Positions 22,940-34,589 of a DNA stretch of 64,000 nt are shown here, one piece after another. Where the stretch lies: assembly GCA_002104905.1 (NCBI GenBank), contig MCFE01000003.1, positions 223,977 to 287,976 of the forward strand, in the 5' to 3' direction. Position 1 is the first letter of the stretch. Each line of letters opens with the position of its first letter. Under the pieces are notes generated by a model. The model made no database searches. It worked only from the letters and a program-made list of their open reading frames with translations, and had not been told where the DNA came from. Origin of the DNA: Basidiobolus meristosporus CBS 931.73. Its lineage: Eukaryota > Basidiobolomycota > Basidiobolomycetes > Basidiobolales > Basidiobolaceae. A program made the translations under genes and the position numbers.

Positions 22940-25555
22940 GGTTATGAGCCCCGAGCTTGCTGTCCTCTTGGTGTCTACTATGCTTTGGATCCTTTTCTGC
23001 TAGTCTGGAGAAAGACTTTCCGCACTATTGCTCTGCTAAGGTTAAAGAAGACTACCGCTGCTAAAGGACTATGTTTATGAGGATATTGCTGTGGAGAAGA
23101 AGGCCTTGCCTTTAAAAGATGCCTTCAGTAACTATCCAAGTTAGTTATGAAGAAGAGTCAATCAAACTGGCATGTAATTGTGTCAAGAAATATAGTATGT
23201 TGGTGCTCTACCACTACTGAAGAAAATTGCATAATTCCAGCAATTGAGGGTCCAGATCTACAATGAAATATACTGCAATATGTATTCATATGACCCCAAT
23301 TGACTGTTAGACGAGCTTTTGGATAGGATATTATCCTGAATTGCAAAAGAAAAAAATATAGATCATTATTAATGATTGCCGGAGGAGGATTTTACCAAAA
23401 ATCTGTTGCCACTCAAAATACAGCTGAGAATGCAAATACTGGAGCTGTTAGCCGCCATTCTGGACTATCTACTGATGGAAAAAGATCTCAGAAACAAGCT
23501 TCCTGAATTGTAAGGATCCCAATGATATATGATACATATATATCCACCTGGAGTACAGATATGTACTACACAATCCATTAGAAGAATGCTATAATTGTAT
23601 CAAGTGTTTTGATACTGAAACCAGTGTACCAGGAGCTAAATATGGAGCTGTTAGACGTGCTATCACTCTGTTTAAGTCTCAAAACAGTGGGAGAAAGTAT
23701 TATACAAATTTAGCAAAATCAACTCATGAAGATTCTACCGCCAGCCAAAGGAGTGAAGCATATAATTGCAAGCCTGATTGGAGTATACAACCAAGCAACA
23801 GTTGGTCAGTACACAGCTAAGAGCCACTCAGAAGATAACACAGTACTTTATACTTGTTATATATATATCACTTATTACAGTGGGAGAAAACACTTGGTGA
23901 TATTTAACTTCTCTGTATCAGATCAGAAGAATTTTGATTGATCAAGTCACCGCCAAGTTCTGCAACTCAAAATACTGATATATTGGAGTCTGATACCAAA
24001 GTATTGATGAAGCTAGCTATCAAATGCAGTTTATTTGATCAAATTTGGTCAACTCTATCAAAAGTTATGAATGATCTAAGTGGATGCCGATTTTGATTAT
24101 TTCACTCTCAAATAGTCAGATATTCTGGAACAATGATGTCATGGAGACTCTTGTGCTCAAAAACACCGTGGTCCTACCTGCAAGGAAGTCCAGAACCACC
24201 CCACAAAAGGAATTATCCCTGGGTCATCAGCAGAAAAAGAAAAGAAGAAAAAATGGAAAATACTACTACCGCAAACTAGGGTACATCCCAAATGGTGCCA
24301 AAACTTATGTAGGCCATATTTGGACTATCTGGCAATGCAGATATGTTCTATGGAGCCTCTTGTACGAAGTTCTCAAGCTAGAAACCCCAGAAGAGCCTTG
24401 AAACTTCAACAGGATCTGTTAGATATTGTAGTATATATTGGAACAGATTATTTAGTGCAGAAGTCTTGATGTCTGCTGTCTATGGAGCTGAAAGAAAAAG
24501 GTGCAAGGATCAACCAGATGGTTTTTATGGATCCTGAAGACACTGAGAAGATCAGTTAGCCTTGGAAACCGAGCTCAAGGTTGAAAATAACTATCAGGAG
24601 AATAAGGATAATCAAAGCCCTTGTTAAGGAGAATCTCACTTCTGGAAAAGCGCCAATCTCTATTCTACAAGTATATTCTGATAAGACAAAAGCAGCTGTA
24701 TCAATCCAAATCAGTAGAAGCACTCTAAGAATAGCTACCAAACAACCCATGGTGTTGTCCAATACCAAACTGGGTAAATCAAGAAGCAAATGGACTTTGA
24801 ATCTACCGCATATGAAGTAATCAGTCCAAAGAAAGTTATTGCTATTTAAAGAAGACAAAGATGACCATTCTAGATCATATTTGTGGATCTGAATCACTAA
24901 ACAGACGTGGTTCAAGTGGGAGCAGGCCATCCCAGCTCAGAGTTGAGCAAAAACCTTCTTTTTTTGGCCCATGTTATATGTGCCACAGTGCCAGGAAACA
25001 AGGATAATCCGGATCAGGCATAAATGACAAAACCTTAACTTGACCCAAAGTAGGTCACTATTTTTTACCTCATATAGCATCTATATGATGGAAGTAACTG
25101 TCCCTGAGCCTAATATGGACACACAGTGAAGTTGTCTAAATGGATTAGACTGTTGGCCGGAAATAAGGAAACTCCAGATCTGCCGTAAATGACAAAACCT
25201 TAACTTGACCAAAAGTGGGTCAATTTTGCTCAAATAAGAAGCATTGGATAGCCCAGAGGCTATATACCATTATTACGATCTGTCAATTAGACTCAGCTTA
25301 TTATTCAAGCCCGTACAACTGATCAAAGTTGATGATTAGTATTATGATCAGATCATTCAGATTTTTAGGCATATTACTAAGTAGATATGCATACTGAATT
25401 CCAAGTTACTTGTTCTATTAAGTTGAACACAAATGCATACACCTTTGGATAATATATTAGTCCAGTATGCAAAACAGTTAAATCTTATACGCTTATTACA
25501 GATTGCACACTCACAATATGTATTTATTACTCATGAATATTTTGTTGAGTGGGAG
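22940..25555 (+). pseudogene. Decayed copia body, first copy
   Basis: Starts with the primer-binding site GGTTATGAGCCCC (22940-22952) and ends with GAGTGGGAG (25547-25555). No long sense ORF. A short stretch near 23750 translates as GVKHIIASLIGVYNQ and lines up with the integrase segment GGMKYLITFIDDYTR of the intact relative at 60.2 kb, in both DNA and protein. I infer a heavily mutated and deleted pol remnant. The longest open frames (for example 24556-24930, minus) are antisense and recur unchanged in the second copy without signs of coding. Confidence 0.65.
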
Positions 25556-25904
25556 TGTTGTAATTATTGAATTGTCACCTAAATATTCATGCTAACTTAG
25601 TCACATAGATCTTATTCTGTGATTAGCATTCTGTCCTGACTAGATTTCTTGTCGGGATTTACTTAGAATATTTTCACCAAATTATCAGGTACCCAGATTA
25701 TTATTTTTCTCAAAGTCGTCCAAAAGACCCCAAACTTTGCACACATATTCTTGGGACCTTCCTTAACAAACTCTACACGTTTGTTTCCTCTACTTTATCA
25801 AAAGTATAAATACCATACTTTTGATCAATAAATCTACAAGTGAATAACATGTAAATCTTCTAGTTCTCCACATCACTTCCAATACTCCTCAGAATATTGC
25901 AACA
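25556..25904 (+). repeat. LTR 2 of the tandem array (shared middle LTR)
   Basis: 349 bp, nearly identical to LTR 1. It is preceded by GAGTGGGAG and followed by GGTTATGAGCCCC, so it serves as 3' LTR of the left unit and 5' LTR of the right unit. Confidence 0.88.
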
Positions 25905-28518
25905 GGTTATGAGCCCCGAGCTTGCTGTCCTCTTGGTGTCTACTATGCTTTGGATCCTTTTCTGCTAGTCTGGAGAAAGACTTTCCGCACTATTGCTCTG
26001 CTAAGGTTAAAGAAGACTACCGCTGCTAAAGGACTATGTTTATGAGGATATTGCTGTGGAGAAGAAGGCCTTGCCTTCAAAAGATGCCTTCAGTAACTAT
26101 CCAAGTTAGTTATGAAGAAGAGTCAATCAAACTGGCATGTAATTGTGTCAAGAAATATAGTATGTTGGTGCTCTACCACTACTGAAGAAAATTGCGTAAT
26201 TCCAGCAATTGAGGGTCCAGATCTACAATGAAATATACTGCAATATGTATTCATATGACCCCAATTGACTGTTAGACGAGCTCTTGGATAGGATATTATC
26301 CTGAATTGCAAAAAAAAAAAGTTAGATCATTATTAATGATTGCCGGAGGAGGATTTTACCAAAAATCTGTTGCCACTCAAAATACAGCTGAGAATGCAAA
26401 TACTGGAGCTGTTAGCCTCCATTCTGGACTATCTACTGATGGAAAAAGATCTCAGAAACAAGCTTCCTGAATTGTAAGGATCCCAATGATATATAATACA
26501 TATATATCCACCTGGAGTACGGATATGTACTACACAATCCATTAGAAGAATGCTATAATTGTATCAAGTGTTTTGATACTGAAACCAGTGTACCAGGAGC
26601 TAAATATGGAGCTGTTAGACGTGCTATCACTCTGTTTAAGTCTCAAAACAGTGGGAGAAAGTATTATACAAATTTAGCAAAATCAACTCATGAAGATTCT
26701 ACCGCCAGCTAAAGGAGTGAAGCATATAATTGCAAGCCTGATTGGAGTATACAACCAAGCAACAGTTGGTCAGTACACAGCTAAGAGCCACTCAGAAGAT
26801 AACACAGTACTTTATACTTGTTATATATATATCACTTATTACAGTGGGAGAAAACACTTGGTGATATTTAACTTCTCTGGATCAGATCAAAAGAATTTTG
26901 ATTGATCAAGTCACCGCCAAGTTCTGCAACTCAAAATACTGATATATTGGAGTCTGATACCGAGGTATTGATGAAGCTAGCTATCATATGCAGTTTATTT
27001 GATCAAACTTGGTCAACTCTATCAAAAGTTATGAATGATCTAAGTGGATGCCGATTTTGATTATTTCACTCTCAAATAGTCAGATATTATGGAACAATGA
27101 TGTCATGGAGACTCTTGTGCTCAAAAACACCGTGGTCCCACCTGCAAGGAAGTCCAGAACCACCCCACAAAAGGAAATATCCCTGGGTCATCAGCAGAAA
27201 AAGAAAAGAAGAAAAAATGGAAAATACTACTACTGCAAACTAGGGTACTTCCCAAATGGTGCCAAAACTTATGTAGGCCATATTTGGACTATCTGGCAAT
27301 GCAGATATGTTCTATGGAGCCTCTTGTACGAAGTTCTCAAGCTAGAAACCCCAGAAGAGCCTTGAAACTTCAACAGGATCTGTTAGATATTGTAGTATAT
27401 ATTGGAACAGATTATTTAGTGCAGAAGTCTTGATGTCTGCTGTCTATGGAGCTGAAAGAAAAAGGTGCAAGGATCAACCAGATGGTTTTTATGGATTCTG
27501 AAGACACTGAGAAGATCAGTTAGCCTTGGAAACCGAGCTCAAGGTTGAAAATAACTATCAGGAGAATAAGGATAATCAAAGCCCTTGTTAAGGAGAATCT
27601 CACTTCTGGAAAAGCGCCAATCTCTATTCTACAAGTATATTCTGATAAGACAAAAGCAGCTGTATCAATCCAAATCAGTAGAAGCACTCTAAGAATAGCT
27701 ACCAAACAACCCATGGTGTTGTCCAATACCAAACTGGGTAAATCAAGAAGCAAATGGACTTTGAATCTACCGCATATGAAGTAATCAGTCCAAAGAAAGT
27801 TATTGCTATTTAAAGAAGACAAAGATGACCATTCTAGATCATATTTGTGGATCTGAATCACTAAACAGACGTGGTTCAAGTGGGAGCAGGCCATCCCAGC
27901 TCAGAGTTGAGCAAAAACCTTCTTTTTTTGGCCATGTTATATGTGCCACAGTGCCAGGAAACAAGGATAATCCGGATCAGGCGTAAATGACAAAACCTTA
28001 ACTTGACCCAAAGTAGGTCACTATTTTTTACCTCATATAGCATCTATATGATGGAAGTAACTGTCCCTGAGCCTAATATGGACACACAGTGAAGTTGTCT
28101 AAATAGATTAGACTGTTGGCTGGAAATAAGGAAACTCCAGATCTGCCGTAAATGACAAAACCTTAACTTGACCAAAAGTGGGTCAATTTTGCTCAAATAA
28201 GAAGCATTGAATAGCCCAGAGGCTATATACTATTATTACGATCTGTCAATTAGACTCAGCTTATTATTCAAGCCCGTACAACTGATCAAAGTTGATGATA
28301 AGTATTATGATCAGATCATTCAGATTTTTAGGCATATTACTAAGTAGATATGCATACTGAATTCCAAGTTACTTGTTCTATTAAGTTGAACACAAATGCA
28401 TACACCTTTGGATAATATATTAGTCCAGTATGCAAAACAGTTAAATCTTATACGCTTATTACAGATTGCACACTCACAATATGTATTTATTACTCATGAA
28501 TATTTTGTTGAGTGGGAG
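25905..28518 (+). pseudogene. Decayed copia body, second copy
   Basis: Near-identical copy of the first body, two bases shorter overall, with the same stops, the same integrase-like patch near 26,715 and the same terminal motifs. Shared inactivating changes mean the body was already defective before the duplication. Confidence 0.7.
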
Positions 28519-28867
28519 TGTTGTAATTATTGAATTGTCACCTAAATATTCATGCTAACTTAGTCGCATAGATCTTATTCTGTGATTAGCATTCTGTCCT
28601 GACTAGATTTCTTGTCGGGATTTACTTAGAATATTTTCACCAAATTGTCAGGTACCCAGATTATTATTTTTCTCAAAGTCGTCCAAAAGACCCCAAACTT
28701 TGCACACATATTCTTGGGACCTTCCTTAACAAACTCTACACGTTTGTTTCCTCTACTTTATCAAAAGTATAAATACTATACTTTTGATCAATAAATCTAC
28801 AAGTGAATAACATGTAAATCTTCTAGTTCTCCACATCACTTCCAATACTCCTCAGAATATTGCAACA
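28519..28867 (+). repeat. LTR 3 of the tandem array
   Basis: 349 bp, TGTTG...CAACA. It abuts, without a matching duplication, the interior of a CACTA transposase gene that begins at 28868. Confidence 0.88.
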
Positions 28868-31800
28868 GATTCCACACCACAAGAGAAGAGAAAAAAGACA
28901 ATGTGGTTATTGTCGCAAGCCTCTCAGCCATGAAGCACACAAACAGCCCAGGGTTTATTACAAGGATTACAGCCAGTGTTTGGCCATGCAAGTCATATTT
29001 GACCATTCATCAGTCACTACTGTACCAACATTATCTTGCTGGCCAGTGGATACTTCTATATTGGCTCTTGGCCATCTTTGTCACCTTGTGCAAACTGCGT
29101 CAGGTGAGTTTGTGATGCCTTTAGGCTCACCTCAGCCTTCTGAATATGGCATGCAGAGTGATAGCTCTGACAAAGAAGGCTTACTGATGGATTCTGAGCC
29201 TATCTCCCCTAGCAAAAGTACAAAACATGAGCCCCGTCAAGTCCCAATAAGCCATGAGACAACACCCACTGATGCATTTGCCAAGGATACTTAATGGAGC
29301 CAAATGAGCCCAGTAACCCATCTACTGGTGAATGGTGTAATGTTGTGGCTAGAGAAGTAGCGTATTTCCACTGATATCAGTAATGGGGGCTTTGAGGACT
29401 TATTACTACCTCTTTCCAAAATCATTCTGGGATGCAACTAACCATGTACATGGTGCAAGTGGACAACCATCATGTGGCTGGCAGCATATAACCCAGAGTC
29501 TGTCCTGATTCCAGCATGTGGTAATGTTGTCAAAATTTGTAATTCTACCTACATATACACCTAGCCTAGTCACTTAGATCGTTTCCTTCCAATCCTGGAG
29601 AATACTGACCAAATTCCTTGTTGGGATTTACTTGGAATATTTTCACCAAAGTACCAGGTACCCAGAACATCAAATTGTCAAAGTTGTCCAAACAGCCCCA
29701 AACTTTGCACATATGTTCTTGGGGCCTTTATTATTCTATTCTATGTGTTTGTAATGCCAAGACCATGTAAAAGTATAAATACCACCTTTACATACAATAA
29801 ATCATTAAGTGAAAATTACATTATCTACTTGTTCACTAATTCACTTCCAACATCTCCAAGACTCTTACAACAGGTAACAGTTGTATAACATTCACATCCA
29901 AATATGCTACCATTGAAACATGTGCAACTTGTCAGGAATCCACCACCACTGAGGGAAAACATTGTTCACACTCTGGATATATTCCGGTAATACCCCACCT
30001 AAAGAAGCTCATGCAGTCTAACAAATATTGCAAAGCTGTGCAGTACTGCACTCAGTATCAATCAAGCACAAATCTATAAGATATATTCAATGGCAAGCAT
30101 TACAAGCAGCTAAGAAGCAAGGGCTACTTTCAAGGTAAGTATGACCATATCTTTACATTAGCACTTGATTGATTCTCATTAAACAAGTGCTCTATCAGCA
30201 GATCCTGCTTGCCACTGATTTTCATCAACCTGAAACTGCTGCCTATCTTAGAGTATCAGGGCAAAAATCTAATGGTGATCTCACTGGTATCTGAGCCTAA
30301 ATCACTGACCACCTGGATAGCTACCTGTATCTATTGCTGGACAAATTTTGTATGCTTTCCAGTAGAATAGCAGTATATGATCAGCATTTCAAAGCACATA
30401 TTTTTATTTGCATTGAACATACCCCAGCCATCAGCAAAATAGCCAGCTTTTCTGGGCACAATGGATGGTATTGTTTTCAAATGTGGGAGATCCAGGGAAT
30501 TTACTCCGTAACTCACACACATTATTATTACTCAAAAACTACCACTAAGAGCATCATTGTCCAACAGAGCAAACATCCAGAAGTCAGCATGCAATTGCTG
30601 CAAGGTTGGCAGGCTATGAGCCATTGGCCTGAATATGGAGTCAATTAGAGACCAGAGATACTTGAGATAGAGGATATTTGTTGGAGCAAAAGCTTTCCAC
30701 TGGGAGCAGTGCATTTGCTTTTCAAAATATCCCTATACCAATAACCAAGTTGTACACAGGGCACTTCAAGCTAAATGTGCGCTTTGAGATACTGGAGAAA
30801 TTTGAAAGAAATGGCAAGGTATTACAGAGTATCTGCTACCCTAAGTACTGCTCAGGGGCTCTAATCAATACTCATACTCATTTGCAACAATATAAATGCA
30901 AAGACTGGATAAACTGCATATGAATTTATTTAGGTGGTGTTCTGAAGCCATTCTTAACATGAGTACATTTGAAGCATTGGGAGTTATATGTGAGCATTGT
31001 AGCAATATTTATCCAGATGCCAATCACCAATGCCAACTTGACACATCTACAGCTGTTGTGCAAAGAGTTTGTAATGGGATTTGAGTAGCTATACTACAAA
31101 CACAAAGCTGAACACATATACCTTGGCCACTACTGTATCCATTCTCTACTCCATCTTACTTGGTGTGTGGAGAACATTGGGCCTTGCTTCACCTATAGGG
31201 AGTTTCCTATGGGTAGATGTGTGGGGAGATAGGAAGATGAGTCATGTTGCAGGTACTACCATATCCCAATCTCATCAAGAATACTACCTTCAATTCTGGC
31301 ATGGATGTGATGAGTTGGCACATGGAGGACAGCCAGGAAGAGTTGGAAAATTCTGAGGACATATGTGCACATGGAGACACCTATGCCTGTGGCATTAAGA
31401 AGCTAAGCAGCCCTTATGCATGGATAATCTGCTTAGTAATGCAAAGTTGGGTTGGATATAACAAACAACAGATTTTTATTAGGAAAGCTCCACCAATATA
31501 TGCCAGATTTCTCTTGGTCACAAGCCAACCTCTATGCCCTTAAATACAGAATTCAAACAGGCAAGAGCCAGAGCACACCTATAAGGGGACTAGAATCCAG
31601 CAGGGAGAAGGAATATATTGGCTAAATACCAAAAAGTTCTTGGCAGATATTCAGGAGGAATTCATGGCAGAGGTGGCAGCAACCAAGCATATGTTTGCAA
31701 GATGTATATGTTACCAGCAGTACAAGGTATATGGCAGCTTTGAAAGTATCACACTAAAAAGCCATAAAGTTGAGGTGTAGGCAGTGTGTCAATTGTGGCA

Positions 31801-32368
31801 GGTGTACATGTTTGTAGAGGTTAGTAAGCAGGAGGCCATAGTTTTTTTTGAATCAAACTATATGTGAAATACCCAAGGTAGTAGCAGGTGAGCAAATAAA
31901 GAGGGGTGATTCTACAGTGGAATATATGAATTGCACAAGGGGAGGTAGAAAAAGGAAATGCCATTTGGTAAATTGGTGCAGTGGCATTATACAGAACTAG
32001 CTGTAGGCTGCCATACTACTGTAATAATGCCATTAGAGACTCACTGTGAGGCCGTCAAAATACCATCAAGTTTTTTGCCATATTAGGCAATTGGATGTAC
32101 TAGCTAGTTGGATCCATTTGATATAATTGTAGAGCGCATTAAGACTGCAACAATGTCATGCAAATTTTGTAACAGTACCTTCAAGCCCTGTCAAGTTTTA
32201 TAACTATATTTGGCAGTAAAATTAGCATAACACCATCATGATCCCATTGTAAGATTGTCAAGAAGGTCACTAAATCTAAGCTACCAGTATTATGATGGTC
32301 TCCAAAGTGAATTCTGACAGCTGATCTGGGTTAAATTCACCTGCAGGACCAAATTACTTTTCATAGGG
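28868..32368 (+). mobile_element. CACTA transposon copy 1 with degenerate tnp2 transposase (5' truncated)
   Basis: Broken plus-strand Tnp2-family transposase. The N-terminal zinc-finger part (28,900-29,290) contains CGYCRKPLSHEA. The RNase H-like core follows from 29.9 kb (segments matching GYFQG-YDHAFALALD) and C-terminal segments lie at 30.3-31.9 kb (LYKHKAE-like and WHMEDSQEELENSE). Many stops and frame changes are present. The right end is near 32368, where TTTTCATAGGG is the inverted form of the left ends CCCTATGAAAA seen in other copies. The left half, including the divergent second gene, is missing because the LTR array abuts the transposase at 28868. The right end lies inside the second gene of another copy. 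Confidence 0.75.
29525..29872 (+). repeat. Solo copia LTR inside CACTA copy 1
   Basis: 348 bp, TGTTGTCA...TTACAACA, same family as the LTRs of the copia element at 57.5 kb. It is flanked by a perfect 5-bp duplication GGTAA (29520-29524 and 29873-29877), and the transposase sequence resumes directly after it. A clean insertion reduced to a solo LTR. Confidence 0.88.
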
Positions 32369-33170
32369 GACACTGTTGCATTGTCTGAGAGTGGGATCTT
32401 CACTCTGTCTACAATGGAGGACATGGAGGCTGTGATAGACAGATTGCCTTTCTCCGCAAACTCATCTACCTCCCCAGAGTGTAGCTCAGCTGGCTGTCTT
32501 TCCAAAACCTGTTAGCTGTTGTCTTCTTGGTGATTCTTCTTAGCTTTTACAGGATTCATCCTGTTCTCAGCTGATGGCATCAATCAGTGAGAACTGTAGC
32601 TTATTTCTCACTCATCCCTGCCTACAGCTGGGGTAGACTTTTTTCCTTCACCATTATTACTGCCAGGTCTCTCACTGCTACTTTGACAGAGTGCTTCTTG
32701 TTTTGATCTACATTTTCTCCTTGATGAATACTGCACTGGTGCATCTATTTTGCCAGCTTGTTGCATACTGGCACTCCTCTGGCTACCTGATATATCTTTG
32801 CCACAGGCTATGAGCTTTCCACCCTGCAGGTGACAGGCTCCTGAGAAAGCCATAAGCTCTTATCACTGCAAGGTCCTTCTCTGCTACCTTCACTGAGTGC
32901 TTTTTGTATCGAACTACATTTTTTCCTTAGTAAATGCTCCACTGATGCATCTCCTTCTACCTGCTTGTCTCATGCTGGCATTCATCTGGCCACCAGATAT
33001 ATCTTTGCCACTTGCTTGGAGCTTTCACATATGATTATGACAAGCTCTTGAGAAGCTTCTGGTTTTTAGCCATGGCACCCATGATCTTCTGCCTTAGATA
33101 GTTTTCGCTATTTATGAGATACTTTCTTTGTATATCAATACTGGCCCAGAAAGTGTTTTCTTGCTTGCTA
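32369..33170 (-). pseudogene. Fragment of the CACTA second gene (copy G)
   Basis: Minus-strand remnant of the basic second protein of the CACTA family, interrupted by copy 1 at 32368. It keeps two direct repeats of about 190 bp (near 32,665-32,800 and 32,860-33,010) coding for the Lys/Arg/Ser-rich repeat, and the ELHSGEVDEFAEKGNLS stretch. Frameshifts are present. The left continuation is lost. Confidence 0.6.
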
Positions 33171-33491
33171 TTCCATATGTAGCTTAAATCCAAAAAAATA
33201 TGGCCTCATGCTTACTAACATTGATGTACATGGGCAACTTCTGCAACTGAAACACTTCTATCCTCTTTACTTTTTTGGTTTTCTATGAGATACTTGATGT
33301 GCTGCTATATACCTTAAATTGGTAGTAACCTATAGATCTGGCTAACATATACTTTGCTGCCACCACTTTTGCCATAAATACCTCTGGAATATCTGCAAGT
33401 ATTTTTGATACTTGATCAATATATGGCCTCTCCCTGCTGGAGTCTGGTACCTTGTAAGTGTGCTCTAGTGCCTGTTTGTATATATTCTGTA
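33171..33491 (-). pseudogene. C-terminal piece of tnp2 transposase, copy F (left part)
   Basis: Encodes the Tnp2 tail (QALEHTYKVPDSSRERPYI) on the minus strand. It stops abruptly at TGTA (33488-33491), where CACTA copy 2 is inserted, and continues at 41548. Confidence 0.7.
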
Positions 33492-33508
33492 CCCTATGAA
33501 AAATAATT
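33492..33508 (+). repeat. Left terminal inverted repeat of CACTA copy 2
   Basis: CCCTATGAAAAATAATT. It differs from the inverse of the right end (CACTATGAAAAATTATT) at only two positions. The subterminal region carries GGTCCTG and, after the LTR insertion, GGTGGATC, shared with the left ends at 44,543 and 46,832. Confidence 0.75.
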
Positions 33509-33526
33509 TGGTCCTGATGTAGTGGG

Positions 33527-34589
33527 GTGACAGTGACACCCACTGACAGATGTGCTCATTCCCTTATTTTCTACTTCCCTATATCTCTACTACATTTATT
33601 TTAGTTTTATCCCATTTGTCTTACCCAATCAGTACTATCCCATAAGCCGGTTGACTATCACACCTGCTTACCTTATTGCATAAGTTACCCCTCACTTTAT
33701 GTAAGATTACTAGCTATAAGTACTTCTATATTAGGCAAGTACCCGCACCAGTACCCGTGACACATGATCAGCCCGTGTCACCATCCCTACCATTTCCATA
33801 CCATATATGGTATCCCCATGTTACACAGGTTTCAGAATACTGATTCCTGATTGGTTGGATGTGCTGTGCCTCTTAGAACCTTCTGGCACCTACTTAGAAC
33901 ATTCTTAGGTCATTCTGATGTCACTAAGATTTCTATTGATATCCGGAACCTTCTGGAACACCATGATTAGTAATCACTTAGCCAGTGAGAAAAGTATGTA
34001 AGGGAGGCTATCCCTCTACAATAAATCATCATCCCTTTTATCAATATACCAACTTGTTGATTAGTGTGATCACTGCTACCTGCTGCTACCTGAACTTCCA
34101 ACCCTTGACCACAGGACACTCACAGGAAACTGCGCTGACAGCCAACTGACCTTGGAGGCACTACTTGTGAGGAATACGCAGAGTAGGTATCTTTTATTAT
34201 ATTTGATTCTTTCCCAAGTTTGTTCTTGTACAGGCAAAGATACTTTTCTGTCTTTGTAACTATTGACCAAAGCTGCATTCTTATCAAGTCCCTGCTGGTG
34301 AAGTTTACAGTTGTTTTGACTTTGGAAGCTTTAGTACATTGTCATCTCTAGGATGCTGAACCCAGCACATACTTTTGTTAAGATGCCAACTAAGTTGGGG
34401 ATTGTAGCTCAAGAGTTTTCCCTTGACAAGCTTGTGGCTTTATTCCCCTTCACATTAGATTAGATACAGAACCCAAGTATTCCTAGCAAGCTTTTGCCAG
34501 AGATTATTGCACCCAGTGAACACCCCACACACAAAACACTTGAGAAGTGTTGGACGTATCTCTCCCTTGGACTTATACACCACCACACC
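33527..34589 (+). repeat. LTR of a second retrotransposon family, solo insertion (about 1.06 kb)
   Basis: Splits the left subterminal region of CACTA copy 2: TTGGTCCTG lies left of it and GGTGGATC right of it. It is homologous in reverse to the insertion at 58,637-59,439 (shared GTGACACATGA, ACCATATATGGTAT, TGATTGGTTGGATGTGCTGTGCC, AATAAATCATC, ACACCACCACACC). An AATAAA-containing stretch near 34,020 suggests its polyadenylation region. Flanks GTGGG and GCGGG are a near-match target duplication; ends are uncertain by a few bases. Confidence 0.65.

Larger units (their letters stand above)
22591..28867 (+). mobile_element. Tandem copia-type LTR retrotransposon: three LTRs, two bodies
   Basis: Three LTRs of 349 bp at 22591, 25556 and 28519 separate two internal regions of 2,616 and 2,614 bp. 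The unit repeats every 2,963-2,965 bp and the copies differ only at scattered single bases. Each LTR starts TGTTGTAA and ends TTGCAACA. A primer-binding site GGTTATGAGCCCC follows the first two LTRs, and a polypurine tract GAGTGGGAG precedes the second and third. The bodies hold no long sense open frame and look like a decayed copia polyprotein, so the element is non-autonomous. The flanking 5-mers (GTGTG left, GATTC right) do not match, so there is no target duplication for the array as a whole. Confidence 0.88.

Noticed and set aside
24556-24930. 124-residue minus-strand ORF repeated at 27,520-27,894
   Set aside because: Its conservation is due to duplication of the whole LTR unit; it has hydrophobic shadow composition and no supporting signals.
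22591-28867. Classical repeat-induced point mutation of the tandem LTR element
   Set aside because: The two bodies remain almost identical, whereas RIP would have peppered both copies with independent transitions.
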